DNA of 64,000 bases from Lachnospiraceae bacterium UBA3273 (GCA_002362385.1 DEUB01000010.1:62001-126000), one strand, 5' to 3'; shown: positions 1-10,826, numbered from the stretch's first letter. Translations and numbers: made by a program. The notes: generated from the letters alone by a model not told the origin.

Positions 1-2
1 CC

Positions 3-614
3 GCTATGCAGGATATCAACAAATCCTCCGAAAGCATTTCCAAGATCATTAAGACAATTGATGATATTGCATTCCAGACCAATATCCTTGCATTGAACGC
101 AGCAGTTGAGGCTGCAAGGGCAGGCGAGGCCGGCAAAGGCTTTGCAGTTGTTGCAGAAGAAGTAAGAAGCTTAGCTGCCAAGAGTGCGGCGGCATCCGGC
201 GAGACTGCTGAACTGATCGAGGAATCCATCGACAGAGTAAACGCTGGTTCCAAGATCGCTGATGAAACTGCAAAGGCTATGGAAGAGATCTCCAGAGTCG
301 TACAGGAAAGCGAAGCAATCATCAACGGCATTGCAGAATCCTCCAATTATCAGGCAACAGCGGTTGCACAGATCGAGCAGGCTATTACGCAGGTATCGCA
401 GGTAGTACAGACCAACTCCGCTACCAGCCAGGAATGTGCGGCAGCCAGCGAAGAGTTATCCAACCAGGCAGCAAGGATGAAAGAGATGCTCGCTATTTAC
501 AATCTGGGGAACGGAAGCGCTTCAGGCTCCTATTCCGGCGGATCCTACTCATCTTCTTCATCAAGCTCCAACGAACAGGTAATTTCTCTTGGAGATGATT
601 TCGGAAAGTATTAA
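3..614 (+). CDS. Methyl-accepting chemotaxis protein, C-terminal part (5' end outside window)
   Basis: Cytoplasmic signalling half of a chemoreceptor that would control CheA/CheW. The reading frame is open to the window edge, so the sensor part lies upstream and is not seen. The conserved hairpin tip is clear ([21 protein letters not shown], then [13 protein letters not shown]) at about residues 23-60 of the visible part, followed by an adaptation helix rich in A/E/Q/S. The tail ends in a Gly/Ser linker of about 30 residues without a NWETF-type CheR tether. A strong terminator follows directly. Family assignment is certain; ligand is unknown. Confidence 0.95.
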   Translation, partial: AMQDINKSSESISKIIKTIDDIAFQTNILALNAAVEAARAGEAGKGFAVVAEEVRSLAAKSAAASGETAELIEESIDRVNAGSKIADETAKAMEEISRVVQESEAIINGIAESSNYQATAVAQIEQAITQVSQVVQTNSATSQECAAASEELSNQAARMKEMLAIYNLGNGSASGSYSGGSYSSSSSSSNEQVISLGDDFGKY

Positions 615-628
615 TAAATAGTGATTTG

Positions 629-661
629 GGGCTGTTGCAAAATTGCGGCAGCCCTTTTTTC
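629..661 (+). terminator. Rho-independent terminator after the chemoreceptor gene
   Basis: GC-rich stem (arms 629-638 and 645-654, GGGCTG pairing with CAGCCC plus G-U pairs), loop of six bases, then a run of six T. Confidence 0.85.
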
Positions 662-724
662 GCATTGCGCCGTATATAAAAGGAATGGGGAAGGCACATA
701 TTTTGGCAGAATGGAGAACAGGAA

Positions 725-1570
725 ATGAAGGAAGAAGTAAGGCGTTTTCTGATTGAAAACAGTGAGGAAAAGTACAGGGAATTTTCCAAAGCCCTGATTC
801 CCGGGGAAGAGGCCATGTTGGGCGTAAGGCTTCCGGTCTTGCGGAAAAAGGCAAAAGAATTAGCAAAGGGTAACTGGAAGGAAGAGCTAAAGACGGAAGA
901 TATTTATTTTGAGGAGATCATGCTGCGGGGCATGATGCTTTCCTATGTGAAAGAAGATCTTTCCACCATGCTTCCCTATATTGAAGCATATATACCATGT
1001 GTTAAGAACTGGTCTGTCTGTGACAGCGTTTTTGGTAAGATGGAGGTATTAAGGGAGGATGGGGAGAAGACATGGGAATTCATACAGCCCTATTTATATT
1101 CCGACAAGGAATTTGAAATCAGGACAGGCATTATCATTATGATGAATCATTTGCTGAAATGTGATGAAAGGGGAAAAAATATCAAGAGACTTAAGAGCAT
1201 TTCCCTTAAGGACTGCATGCCGGATGAAGAGGATCTGATCAATGAAGACGGCGGAGAAGAGAGAAAAAATGAGGCAGGCAGGACTATAGAAGCGGAAAAA
1301 GAGGAGAAGCAGGGGAAATATCTGCCAAAGATATTAGAAGCCTTGAACCGGGAATTTCCCGCCTATTATGCGTCTATGGCTGCAGCATGGACCATTGCGG
1401 AAGCCTTTTGCTGTTATCCCGCTTTGGTATACGGATTTTTAAAGGATAACCGGCTTGATGACGCCACCTATAACCGGGCGCTGCAGAAAATCGTGGAGTC
1501 TCTCATACCCCTGCCGGAGGTAAAGGCGGAAATAAGAGGGATGAAGCGGAAGAATGAAAAGAAACAGTAA
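725..1570 (+). CDS. DNA alkylation repair protein (AlkD-like HEAT repeat)
   Basis: Resembles the AlkD family of HEAT-repeat DNA glycosylases that remove alkylated purines. Family features seen: N-terminal RLPVLRKKAKELAK (about residues 36-49), the VKNWSVCDSVFGK segment (about 94-106) that holds the Trp and Asp used by AlkD, and the C-terminal YNRALQKIVES helix. At 281 aa it is longer than the usual 210-240 because a very charged insert (about residues 165-198, rich in E/K/G) sits between HEAT repeats; this looks like a lineage-specific loop. The ATG follows ACAGGAA with short spacing. It stands alone, 31 bases before glpK. Confidence 0.85.
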   Translation: MKEEVRRFLIENSEEKYREFSKALIPGEEAMLGVRLPVLRKKAKELAKGNWKEELKTEDIYFEEIMLRGMMLSYVKEDLSTMLPYIEAYIPCVKNWSVCDSVFGKMEVLREDGEKTWEFIQPYLYSDKEFEIRTGIIIMMNHLLKCDERGKNIKRLKSISLKDCMPDEEDLINEDGGEERKNEAGRTIEAEKEEKQGKYLPKILEALNREFPAYYASMAAAWTIAEAFCCYPALVYGFLKDNRLDDATYNRALQKIVESLIPLPEVKAEIRGMKRKNEKKQ

Positions 1571-3085
<1,515 letters not shown>

Positions 3086-3159
3086 AAACAAGAGAAAACA
3101 GAATAAAAGGTAAGGGGCGGATAAGCCTTATAAAGCCGTAATGTTGTATAAGCAAAGAA

Positions 3160-3191
3160 ATGTTAACTAATAAAATAATTGGGTTGACAAT
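3160..3191 (+). promoter_or_regulatory. BirA-like operator upstream of bioY
   Basis: Imperfect inverted repeat: ATGTTAAC at 3160-3167 and GTTGACAAT at 3183-3191 (reverse complement ATTGTCAAC). This resembles the biotin repressor half-sites known upstream of Firmicute biotin genes and overlaps the -35 box of the bioY promoter, as a repressor site would. Inferred from sequence only. Confidence 0.5.
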
Positions 3192-3212
3192 AGGCCTGCA
3201 TCATGATACCAT
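3184..3212 (+). promoter_or_regulatory. Sigma-A promoter of bioY
   Basis: TTGACA at 3184-3189, 17-base spacer, TACCAT at 3207-3212; ATG of bioY lies 33 bases further on. Confidence 0.6.
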
Positions 3213-3244
3213 TAGCTGAATCTACACGAGAGGAGTATCATGAA

Positions 3245-3793
3245 ATGAGTGAAAAAAAGAAATGGAAACCTTTAGATCTGGCTTATATCGGATTGTTTGT
3301 CGCTTTAATGGCGATCTGTTCCTGGATCAACATCCCTACGGCAGTACCCTTTACCCTGCAGACCTTTGCGGTATTTGCGGCGGTCTCCATGCTGGGACTT
3401 TCCAGAGGAACGGCTGCAGTACTGGTCTATATTATTTTAGGAACGGCAGGGGTTCCGGTCTTTGCGGGCTTCAGCGGCGGTTACGGAGTTGTTTTGGGAC
3501 TTACCGGCGGTTACATAGTCGGATTCGTTTTTACGGCCCTGGTTACGGGAGGCGTGATGAAGGTGTTTGGTAAAAAAATACCGGTCATGGTCATTGCCAT
3601 GCTTCTGGGGTTAGCGGCGCTTTATGCTTTTGGAACGGCATGGTTTATCTATGCATACAGCAGGGATAACGGGGCGATCAGCGTTATGGCGGCCCTTTCC
3701 ATGTGCGTATTTCCTTATATCATTCCGGATTGTTTAAAAATAGCGCTGGCGATCGTCCTGGACAAAAGGCTTGCCGGATTTATAAAAGATTAG
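3245..3793 (+). CDS. bioY: BioY biotin transporter (S component of ECF system)
   Basis: Integral membrane substrate-binding subunit that takes up biotin, working with a shared EcfA/A'/T module encoded elsewhere. The 182-aa protein has about six hydrophobic helices and BioY signatures: INIPTAVPFTLQTFAVF near the N-terminus, the GLSRGT and GTAGVPVFAGFSGGYGVVLG loops, and the C-terminal P-D-x-x-K-x-x-LA segment (IPDCLKIALAIVL). A start 42 bases upstream is possible, but it would place the initiator inside the promoter; GAGAGGAG at 3227-3234 serves the ATG used here. A BirA-like operator in front suggests repression by biotin. Confidence 0.93.
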   Translation: MSEKKKWKPLDLAYIGLFVALMAICSWINIPTAVPFTLQTFAVFAAVSMLGLSRGTAAVLVYIILGTAGVPVFAGFSGGYGVVLGLTGGYIVGFVFTALVTGGVMKVFGKKIPVMVIAMLLGLAALYAFGTAWFIYAYSRDNGAISVMAALSMCVFPYIIPDCLKIALAIVLDKRLAGFIKD

Positions 3794-3849
3794 AATGATA
3801 TAAATACCGGGCAGGCGGCAAATATATAGAAGGATCGGGTAAACATATT

Positions 3850-4248
3850 ATGGATGAAATATCGCTCCGTCCCCACCATATTTTATGTATCCGTTTTTTT
3901 GAGGGAAAGGGATACAGCAGTGATTTTACAAAGCATATGGCCGAAACCATAGAAAGGCTCAGGGAGCCGGGAAAATATGTGATGCTTGTGGATGAAGAAG
4001 ATGAGATCTGCAGGAAATGCCCTAATTGCTTAAAAGACGGGTGCAGCCAGAGGGAAAAGGTCCTGCAGTATGACGCAGGCGTCCTCCGTATGCTGGACGT
4101 GCCATATGGAGAGCGGATGGAATTTAGAAGGCTTTGGGAGCTGGCGGAACAAAAGATCATGGCTGCAGGACGGTTTCCCGGCATATGCGGGGATTGTGAA
4201 TGGGCGTCTGTCTGCCACAAAAAGGAAGGCGGCCCGGCGGGGAATTAG
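3850..4248 (+). CDS. DUF1284 family protein, cysteine-rich
   Basis: 132-aa protein with the DUF1284 signature at the N-terminus (LRPHHILCIRFFEGKGYS) and cysteine clusters CRKCPNC (about 58-64), CSQ, and C-x2-C...C-H near the end (CGDCEWASVCH). The Cys pattern suggests an iron-sulfur or zinc site; the function of the family is not known to me. It is 56 bases after bioY and may be co-transcribed. Confidence 0.8.
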   Translation: MDEISLRPHHILCIRFFEGKGYSSDFTKHMAETIERLREPGKYVMLVDEEDEICRKCPNCLKDGCSQREKVLQYDAGVLRMLDVPYGERMEFRRLWELAEQKIMAAGRFPGICGDCEWASVCHKKEGGPAGN

Positions 4249-4264
4249 AAAAAATTTTTTTTTG

Positions 4265-4295
4265 TTGTGGAAAAAGTAGTAACCTATGTTATAAT
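4265..4295 (+). promoter_or_regulatory. Extended -10 promoter of the kinase gene
   Basis: Perfect TATAAT at 4290-4295 preceded by TG at 4287-4288 (extended -10); weak -35 TTGTGG at 4265-4270. About 100 bases separate it from the kinase ATG. Confidence 0.6.
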
Positions 4296-4398
4296 GAACA
4301 TAAGTGGCTATTATCATTGTATGTTCAGCATGGGATTTCGTGTGTTATAAGCCTTGCAGATTATGATAGTATGACCAGAAAATCTCTAGGAGTTTATC

Positions 4399-5769
4399 AT
4401 GGACATCAGTAAAATTTGTTTTAACTGCATGAAAGGCGAAGTAGACGAAGACGGGGTCTGCAATTGTTGCGGAAAACAGTTTTCGGATATTAAGTTAAGC
4501 GAAAGTTATTTGCCAGTCGGAAGCTTTTTGAGAGAAAAGTATTTAATGGGACGGGTTTTAGGCGAAGGCGGCTTTGGCATTACTTATATCGGATATGATA
4601 TCAATCTGGATACGCAGGTTGCTATTAAGGAGTTCTTTCCCAGAAATTATGCCAGCAGGGCAAGAGGGACGGGTGCGCAGGTCATTCCCAATGAAGGGGA
4701 TGCCGAAATTTTCTTCTACAAACAGAGGGATAAGTTTTTAGGCGAGGCCAAAAGGCTTGCCAAATTCCGGAATACGCCGGCCGTCGTATCTGTTTTGGAC
4801 TTTTTTAAGGACAACGGCACTGCCTATCTTGTCATGACTTATATTAACGGTATGACTTTGCGGAAGCTTTTGGATTATTCGGGCGGCAGGATTACCGTTG
4901 AAGAAGCTCTTAAAATCATAGAGCCTATTATGCTGGCTTTAAAGGAGATCCATGAAAGCGGTTTTATTCACCGGGATATCAGCCCCGATAATATTATGAT
5001 ATCGGATCTGAGCAACAGGGTCTATCTCATTGATTTCGGTACTGCCCGGGCAAACAGTGCGGAGGAAGACAAGACCATTTCCGTATTTAAAAAGTCCGGT
5101 TATACCCCTCCGGAGCAGCTTCGAACCAAGGGAAAGCAGGGACCATGGACGGATATTTATGCCCTCTGCGGAACTATATACAGATGCATTACCGGCATTA
5201 AGCCTTTGGATGTGACGGACCGTCTCTTCGGAGAGGAATTAATAAGACCCAGCGGATATGGCATTTCCATTTCTCCCCAGATCGAGGATGCCATTATGAA
5301 GGGGCTTGAGATCCATAATGAGGATCGTTTCCAGACCATGGATGACCTCTATGACGCTATCTACAAAAGCGATGCATGGCTCAATGCCAGCGATGAGGAA
5401 TATACCAAGGTTATTGCGGCTGTGCGCAACTTTAAGATCCACGGAAACCCCAGACCCAAGATCGAGACCATATACAAGAAAATGGCAGAAAGCAATGAGC
5501 AGGCGCCGGCTGTGAGCAGGCCCGCCTATGAAAACGAGGAAGAGGAAATACTCAGGGTCGTGGAGGAATACAAGAAAAGCCCTGAATACCAGAGCGCTTA
5601 TGAGCAGTTCATTAAAGAGGATCCTACTTATCTGCGTCAGCTTGAATATGAAAAAGTAAAAGAAACAGTCAGAAATTTTAAAAAGAAGAGTGAAATGAAC
5701 ATTTCCGAAAAAGAAATCATTGACGATTATATGAGACGGAAAAGTGAAAACAGTGACAGCGCCATATAA
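4399..5769 (+). CDS. Zinc-ribbon Ser/Thr protein kinase
   Basis: Hanks-type kinase of 456 aa. An N-terminal zinc ribbon has C7-x2-C10 and C21-x2-C24. The kinase domain covers about residues 48-320: glycine loop GEGGFG at 55-60, Lys77 in VAIKEFF, catalytic HRDISPDN at 191-198 (Ser replaces the more common Lys after HRD+I), DFG at 212-214, and the activation-segment end YTPPEQ. The C-terminal 120 residues are charged and helical with no membrane segment or PASTA repeats, so it is a soluble kinase distinct from PrkC. Substrates unknown. The gene is monocistronic between its own promoter and a strong terminator. Confidence 0.93.
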   Translation: MDISKICFNCMKGEVDEDGVCNCCGKQFSDIKLSESYLPVGSFLREKYLMGRVLGEGGFGITYIGYDINLDTQVAIKEFFPRNYASRARGTGAQVIPNEGDAEIFFYKQRDKFLGEAKRLAKFRNTPAVVSVLDFFKDNGTAYLVMTYINGMTLRKLLDYSGGRITVEEALKIIEPIMLALKEIHESGFIHRDISPDNIMISDLSNRVYLIDFGTARANSAEEDKTISVFKKSGYTPPEQLRTKGKQGPWTDIYALCGTIYRCITGIKPLDVTDRLFGEELIRPSGYGISISPQIEDAIMKGLEIHNEDRFQTMDDLYDAIYKSDAWLNASDEEYTKVIAAVRNFKIHGNPRPKIETIYKKMAESNEQAPAVSRPAYENEEEEILRVVEEYKKSPEYQSAYEQFIKEDPTYLRQLEYEKVKETVRNFKKKSEMNISEKEIIDDYMRRKSENSDSAI

Positions 5770-5796
5770 AAATAAATATGGCGGCTGTCATTTTTT
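5754..5796 (+). terminator. Rho-independent terminator overlapping the kinase stop codon
   Basis: Long stem (arms 5754-5767 and 5776-5790, TGACAGC pairing with GCTGTCA, CCATAT with ATATGG) followed by six T. The kinase stop codon lies in the loop-side of the left arm. Confidence 0.9.
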
Positions 5797-5878
5797 ATGC
5801 CCCGCTATCCGGGCGCAATATTTGACATGAGAATTTTCTTCCTTAAATTTTTTTTGGCAGCGGAATCCCGCATCTTTA

Positions 5879-5909
5879 TGAATAGTGTTTGTTTTTCCGA
5901 GAAATACTA
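5879..5909 (+). promoter_or_regulatory. Sigma-G-like promoter of spoVAD
   Basis: TGAATA at 5879-5884, 18-base spacer, AATACTA at 5903-5909; the forespore sigma-G consensus is about TGAATA-N18-CATACTA, so 12 of 13 positions agree. It lies 31 bases before the chosen spoVAD start. Confidence 0.75.
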
Positions 5910-5939
5910 TTTGAAAAACGAACAGGACGGTATGAGAGT

Positions 5940-6989
5940 ATGGAAAATAATAAGGAAGCAATATTTGCGGTGGGAAAACAAAGCGTTAAGCTGCCTATGC
6001 CGATCTATATCAGGGCGTCTGCATCTGTTGTAGGCGAAAAGGAAGGAAAAGGTCCCTTAGGAGAATATTTTGATATGATAGGGGACGATGAACTGTTCGG
6101 CTGCACCAATTGGGAAGAGGCGGAAAGCACGCTGCAAAAGGAAGCGGTAACTCTTGCTATGGGAAAGGCGGGCATATCCAAAGAGGACGTAAGATATCTG
6201 CTGGCAGGGGATCTGTTAGGACAGACCATAGCCACTTCCTTCGGGCTAAAGGAATTCGAAGTTCCCCTCTTCGGGCTTTACGGAGCCTGTTCCACCTGTG
6301 GGGAGACCATCAGTTTAGGCTCCATGATCTTAGGCGGTGGATTTGCCAAAAACGTGGTATGCGTTACTTCCAGCCATTTTGCAAGTGCGGAAAAAGAATT
6401 CCGTTTTCCCATGGAATACGGGGGACAGCGGCCGCCATGTGCCACAAGAACGGTAACGGGCGGAGGAGCCTTTGTCTTATCTACGGAAAAAGGGTCGAAT
6501 CCCAAGGCGCTGATAACCGGCGTTACGACGGGTAAAATTGTAGACATGGGCGTCAAGGACAGCTTCAATATGGGATGCAGTATGGCTCCTGCGGCGGCGG
6601 ATGTCATTGCGGCTAATTTAAGGGATTTCCAGAGGGACCCCGGGGATTATGATAAAATTATTACCGGAGATTTGGGGGAAGTGGGGCAGAAAGCTCTTTT
6701 TAGCCTGATGGAACAGAGAGGCTTTGACATTACAAAAAACCACATGGACTGCGGCATGGAGATCTTTGACAAGGGGCAGAAGGGAACCCTTTCGGGAGGC
6801 AGCGGATGCGGATGCGCAGCAACTGTCCTTTCGGCTTATATTTTGAAAAAGCTGGAAGAAGGGGAATATAAACGGATATTGTTCGTCCCCACGGGAGCCC
6901 TATTAAACAAGACAAGTTTTAATGAAGGGCAGACCGTACCGGGCATTGCCCACGCCGTTATCCTGGAGAGCTGCAGCACGCCGTTGTAA
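5940..6989 (+). CDS. spoVAD: Stage V sporulation protein AD
   Basis: Thiolase-fold protein (349 aa) of the SpoVA channel that moves Ca-dipicolinic acid into the forespore and releases it at germination; SpoVAD binds DPA in Bacillus subtilis. Seen: [17 protein letters not shown] near residue 40-58, the [11 protein letters not shown] loop with CSTC, and [22 protein letters not shown]. An upstream in-frame ATG (5889) lies inside the sigma-G-like promoter, so 5940 (MENNKE) is preferred; its ribosome site AGGACGG is weak. spoVAC and spoVAE, usual operon partners, are not adjacent; a spoVAE gene lies 7.3 kb downstream. Confidence 0.93.
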   Translation: MENNKEAIFAVGKQSVKLPMPIYIRASASVVGEKEGKGPLGEYFDMIGDDELFGCTNWEEAESTLQKEAVTLAMGKAGISKEDVRYLLAGDLLGQTIATSFGLKEFEVPLFGLYGACSTCGETISLGSMILGGGFAKNVVCVTSSHFASAEKEFRFPMEYGGQRPPCATRTVTGGGAFVLSTEKGSNPKALITGVTTGKIVDMGVKDSFNMGCSMAPAAADVIAANLRDFQRDPGDYDKIITGDLGEVGQKALFSLMEQRGFDITKNHMDCGMEIFDKGQKGTLSGGSGCGCAATVLSAYILKKLEEGEYKRILFVPTGALLNKTSFNEGQTVPGIAHAVILESCSTPL

Positions 6990-7021
6990 CAAAGCCACAG
7001 CCCCTTTACCGGCTTTTCAAT

Positions 7022-7044
7022 ACCTGCCTTTTGTCAGGTTTTTT
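7022..7044 (+). terminator. Short hairpin terminator after spoVAD
   Basis: ACCTG and CAGGT arms (7022-7026, 7035-7039) followed by five T. Short stem, so moderate support. Confidence 0.5.
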
Positions 7045-7045
7045 C

Positions 7046-7074
7046 GTGACATTGAAGTTGATATATGATACAAT
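7046..7074 (+). promoter_or_regulatory. Promoter of membrane chemoreceptor gene
   Basis: GTGACA at 7046-7051, 17-base spacer, TACAAT at 7069-7074. Starts right after the preceding terminator. Confidence 0.65.
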
Positions 7075-7114
7075 TTTATATGATAGACTTCAAGAATTCA
7101 CGGAGGAATTTAAA

Positions 7115-8614
7115 ATGGGGAAAATTGAAAAGGCACTTATGAAAAAAAGGCGTAGTGAGCTGGAACGAACGAACCGGACGGTTTATATTTGCTATCTGGT
7201 GGAAGTTACGGTTATCTTTTTGGCTTATTTTTTGGAGGTTGTAAAGGGGAACAGGAGCCTTGGTTATTTTATCGCTGTAGCGGCCACTATCATCGTACCG
7301 ACGGTAATTATGTTCGTGGCCTTGAAGCAAAACGCCGAGTGGAAGTATTTTCATATTGTATACACGGTGGGGTTCGGTGTTCTTTATGCATATGTACTGT
7401 TTACCACCAACAATCAGTTGACTTTTACCTATGCCATGCCTATCATGCTGGCGTTGACCATGTATAATTCCATTAAACTTTCCCTGGCGGTCAGTATTAT
7501 AGCCACGGCACTAAATGTAGGAGAGGTTGCCTACCGCGGCGTCACAAAGGGGCTTACGGCGGCGGATATTACCACTGCCGAGATCCAGGTCCTGATTATC
7601 GTATTTATAGGGGCATATTCCATTATCGCAAACCGTATGGCAAATGTTACGAGCCAGGAGAAAATGGATATTGTCAACGGGGAAAAGGATCGTACGGCCA
7701 GGCTTTTAAACCGTACCATGAACCTTTCCGGCAGTATTACCGAAGGGGTTTTTGAAGTAAAGGGACATATGGAGGAGCTTGGGGATTCCGTTTCCAAGAC
7801 CGTAAGCGCCATGGAAGAGGTAAGCGCAGGAAGCGTGGAGACGGCGGAATCCATACAGACCCAGCTTGTCAAGACGGAAGAAATACAAAGGTATATCGAG
7901 GACGTGGAAAATGCCGCAGCCAGTATTGTGGAAAACGTCAACAGTACGCGGAATGCCATCGAACACGGCAATACCAATATCGGCTCTTTGTTAGAGCAGG
8001 TTAGGGCATCCGAGCAGTCGGGGAACCAGGTGGCGGAAGAGCTTTCCAATCTCAATGAATATACCAAACAGATGCATTCCATCGTGGAGATGATCAATAA
8101 TGTTGCGGAGCAGACTTCCCTGCTGTCTTTAAATGCCAGCATCGAGGCGGCAAGAGCGGGAGAAGCGGGAAGAGGCTTTGCGGTAGTGGCGTCGGAGATT
8201 TCCTCTTTGGCGGGGCAGACCCAGGAAGCTACGGAAAATATAGAAAGCCTGATCGAAAACATTGCGGAGAGGTTAGAGCACGTTGTACAGGCTATAAACG
8301 GATTGGTTGCGGCGACCCAGAAACAGGCGCACAACGCCGAGGATACGGCGGGCAGCTTCAATCTGATAGAGGATAAAGCGTCTACGATCGCTTACAGCTC
8401 TGACGAATTGAGCGGGATCGTCAAAATGCTGGCAAAGGCAAACGGGGAGATCGTGGAGAGCGTTCAGAATATTTCTGCCATTACCGAAGAGGTATCTGCA
8501 CATGCGAGCGAAACCTTTGAGAGCAGCCAGAATAACATAGGCGTTGTAAAAAAGGTTACCGGTGTGGTGGAGATGTTGAGCCGGAAGGCGGAAGAACTGA
8601 CAAGGGAGCAGTAA
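7115..8614 (+). CDS. Methyl-accepting chemotaxis protein with polytopic membrane sensor
   Basis: Chemoreceptor of 499 aa. Instead of one periplasmic ligand domain between two helices, the N-terminal 195 residues hold five or six hydrophobic segments (e.g. [55 protein letters not shown]), so the signal is probably sensed in or near the membrane. The cytoplasmic coiled coil follows, with the conserved tip ([21 protein letters not shown]) at about residues 331-352. Start chosen at 7115 because GGAGG is at 7102-7106; an upstream frame start lies in the promoter. Followed closely by the HD-GYP gene, likely co-transcribed. Confidence 0.92.
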   Translation: MGKIEKALMKKRRSELERTNRTVYICYLVEVTVIFLAYFLEVVKGNRSLGYFIAVAATIIVPTVIMFVALKQNAEWKYFHIVYTVGFGVLYAYVLFTTNNQLTFTYAMPIMLALTMYNSIKLSLAVSIIATALNVGEVAYRGVTKGLTAADITTAEIQVLIIVFIGAYSIIANRMANVTSQEKMDIVNGEKDRTARLLNRTMNLSGSITEGVFEVKGHMEELGDSVSKTVSAMEEVSAGSVETAESIQTQLVKTEEIQRYIEDVENAAASIVENVNSTRNAIEHGNTNIGSLLEQVRASEQSGNQVAEELSNLNEYTKQMHSIVEMINNVAEQTSLLSLNASIEAARAGEAGRGFAVVASEISSLAGQTQEATENIESLIENIAERLEHVVQAINGLVAATQKQAHNAEDTAGSFNLIEDKASTIAYSSDELSGIVKMLAKANGEIVESVQNISAITEEVSAHASETFESSQNNIGVVKKVTGVVEMLSRKAEELTREQ

Positions 8615-8651
8615 TAGCAGTACGGAAAGAAGCGTCGGGGAGGAGACGTAC

Positions 8652-10826
8652 ATGCAGGGGATTTTGGTTTTGTATTATCTGGTTGCATTGACAGCAGCTC
8701 TGATCTTGCTGAATGCATATAGGAGAAATACAACAATTGGGGTAAAAATAGGCAAAGTCATGCTTGCCACTTTTTTGCTGGTCGTTTTTTATACTTTTAA
8801 TATTATAGGCACTTCATTTTTGGTCAAGTCCGTGGCTATCAGCTTATCCTTTATTACCATGGATGTCATGATGCTTCTTTTTTATGATTATATATTGGAG
8901 TTTATCGGCTGGCGGGAAAGGATTCCCCGGGGGATCTTCTATTGTATCTGCACCTGTGCGGTGGTAGATACGGTCTTTATGCTGTTAAATCCCTATAATG
9001 AGATCGCACTGGGATACAAGATAACGACCTATGGGGAGGATTTTGTTTTAACCTATATACCCAAGCTCCCCTTTATCCTTCATAACCTGTACATCCTGGC
9101 CGTTGCCCTGCTGGTCGTGTTTCTTCTTATACTGAAATGCAGGGAAACCCCAAAAGTATACTGGAAACGGTATTACATTCTGATTGCGGGAATTGTGGCG
9201 GCAGCTTTGATAAACTGGATGAATCTGAAAATGACGGATATTGTTCCGGTAGACGTTTCTTCGGCATTGTATTGTGTTGTGGGAATGCTGATGTATTTTA
9301 ATACCTTCAGGTATCTGCCCATGGTTACGTTGGATCTGACCCGCAGGATGATTTTAAATTACCTGAGCGAGCCGGTGGTACTGTTTGATTATGAAGGGTG
9401 TCTTACCGATTACAGTAAGGATATATTGCGTGTAATGCCCAATACCCATTTTGAGATCGGAGCATTGACCCTTAAGGAGTTCGTTGCCGAAGGGAAGTTT
9501 CCGGGATTTCGGGATGTGGAGATGGATCAGGAATTTGAGTGGACCGTCCGTTTTTCCGGAGAAATACATATCTTCCAGTGCAAATTCAAGTGCATGAAGG
9601 ATTCCAAAGGACTCAGCATAGGGAAGATCTTTGTATTCAATGATATTACGTCCATGCGGAAAACCTTTTTTGAACTGGAGCAGTCCATGTTATATGACGC
9701 CCTGACAGGTCTGTATAATAAGCAGAGCTATCTGACGCAGGTGCCCCAGTGGAGTGACAGCCGGTACTGGCCCATAGCTCTGGCGGTATGCAACGTCAAC
9801 GGATTAAGGAGCATTAACGACCGTTTCGGGACGGCATACGGCGATATGGTCATGAAACAGCTGGCGCATTTTGTGCAGATCCATATCGGCGACGATACGT
9901 TTGCGGCAAAGGTGGATAACGGAGATATTCTGGTGGTCATGGAAGGAAAGACCCATGAGGACGCCGCGGATATATTTGAAAAGATAAAACAGGATATGGA
10001 AGGATTTTTCAGCGAAGAAAATCCTGTACATGTAGAATACGGTATTGCGGTAAAGGAACGGGAAGACGTTACCATGGAGAGAGTGCTTTCCGACGCCCGC
10101 ACCAGCATGCAGAATAAAAAGATGCTGCGGGATAATTCCGCCAGCAGTTCCCTGGTGGATTCCTTAAAGCAGACTTTGAGCGAAAGCGATTATGAAACCG
10201 AGGAGCATGTGGAACGGACAAGGGAAATGGCTGCAAGACTCGGCAAGAAGATGAATCTGTCGGATTCCGATATCGGCAAGCTTGAACTTCTGGCGGTTCT
10301 CCATGATATCGGCAAGGTTGCCATTCCACACCATGTATTGGTTAAAAAGGGAAAGCTCAATGATGAGGAATTCAAGATCATGCAGCAGCATACCATCAAG
10401 GGATACCGCATTGCCAAGTCCTCTCCCGAATTGGGGGACATTGCGGAATGTATTTTATCCCACCACGAAAAATGGGACGGGACAGGCTATCCCAACAGGT
10501 TAAAGGGAGAGGATATCCCGTTGCTCGCCCGGATCATATCGGCAGTGGATTCTCATGATGTTATGGTCCATAACCGCCCTTATCATCAGGCTATGCCGGA
10601 GGAGGACGCCATTAAGGAGCTGCGCAGGTGTGCGGGGACCCAGTTTGACCCCAATATTGTGGAGGTTTTCACAAAGCTTTTGGAGGAAGAGGAGCTTCCT
10701 AAGATCAGGGCAGAACGGGAGCGGGAAAGGCTGGAAACGGAAATGGCGGCTGCCGAGGTTGCCAGAAAGACCCTGAAAAAAGAAGAGGAAAACGAAGAGC
10801 AGGAAGATTTGGAAAAGATAAAATAA
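8652..10826 (+). CDS. 7TM sensor with degenerate GGDEF and HD-GYP domain
   Basis: 724-aa signalling protein. Order: seven hydrophobic segments (about 1-220), a PAS-like region (about 235-335), a GGDEF-type domain (about 345-490) and an HD-GYP domain (about 510-680), then a very charged coiled tail. The GGDEF signature loop reads D-N-G-D-I instead of G-G-D-E-F, so cyclase activity is unlikely. HD-GYP residues are present: HDIGKVAIPHHVL at about 550, HHEKWDGTGYP at about 603, so c-di-GMP (or related dinucleotide) hydrolysis is plausible. GGGGAGGAG at 8637-8645 supports the start. 37 bases after the chemoreceptor, so the two may form a motility/sensing unit. Confidence 0.88.
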   Translation: MQGILVLYYLVALTAALILLNAYRRNTTIGVKIGKVMLATFLLVVFYTFNIIGTSFLVKSVAISLSFITMDVMMLLFYDYILEFIGWRERIPRGIFYCICTCAVVDTVFMLLNPYNEIALGYKITTYGEDFVLTYIPKLPFILHNLYILAVALLVVFLLILKCRETPKVYWKRYYILIAGIVAAALINWMNLKMTDIVPVDVSSALYCVVGMLMYFNTFRYLPMVTLDLTRRMILNYLSEPVVLFDYEGCLTDYSKDILRVMPNTHFEIGALTLKEFVAEGKFPGFRDVEMDQEFEWTVRFSGEIHIFQCKFKCMKDSKGLSIGKIFVFNDITSMRKTFFELEQSMLYDALTGLYNKQSYLTQVPQWSDSRYWPIALAVCNVNGLRSINDRFGTAYGDMVMKQLAHFVQIHIGDDTFAAKVDNGDILVVMEGKTHEDAADIFEKIKQDMEGFFSEENPVHVEYGIAVKEREDVTMERVLSDARTSMQNKKMLRDNSASSSLVDSLKQTLSESDYETEEHVERTREMAARLGKKMNLSDSDIGKLELLAVLHDIGKVAIPHHVLVKKGKLNDEEFKIMQQHTIKGYRIAKSSPELGDIAECILSHHEKWDGTGYPNRLKGEDIPLLARIISAVDSHDVMVHNRPYHQAMPEEDAIKELRRCAGTQFDPNIVEVFTKLLEEEELPKIRAERERERLETEMAAAEVARKTLKKEEENEEQEDLEKIK

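Noticed and set aside
5889..5939. Longer spoVAD reading frame
   Set aside because: Begins inside the sigma-G-like promoter and has no family similarity before MENNKE.
7531..8361. Long minus-strand open frame (276 aa) opposite the chemoreceptor
   Set aside because: Shadow of the coiled-coil coding sequence; low-complexity Ser/Leu-rich translation with no ribosome site.
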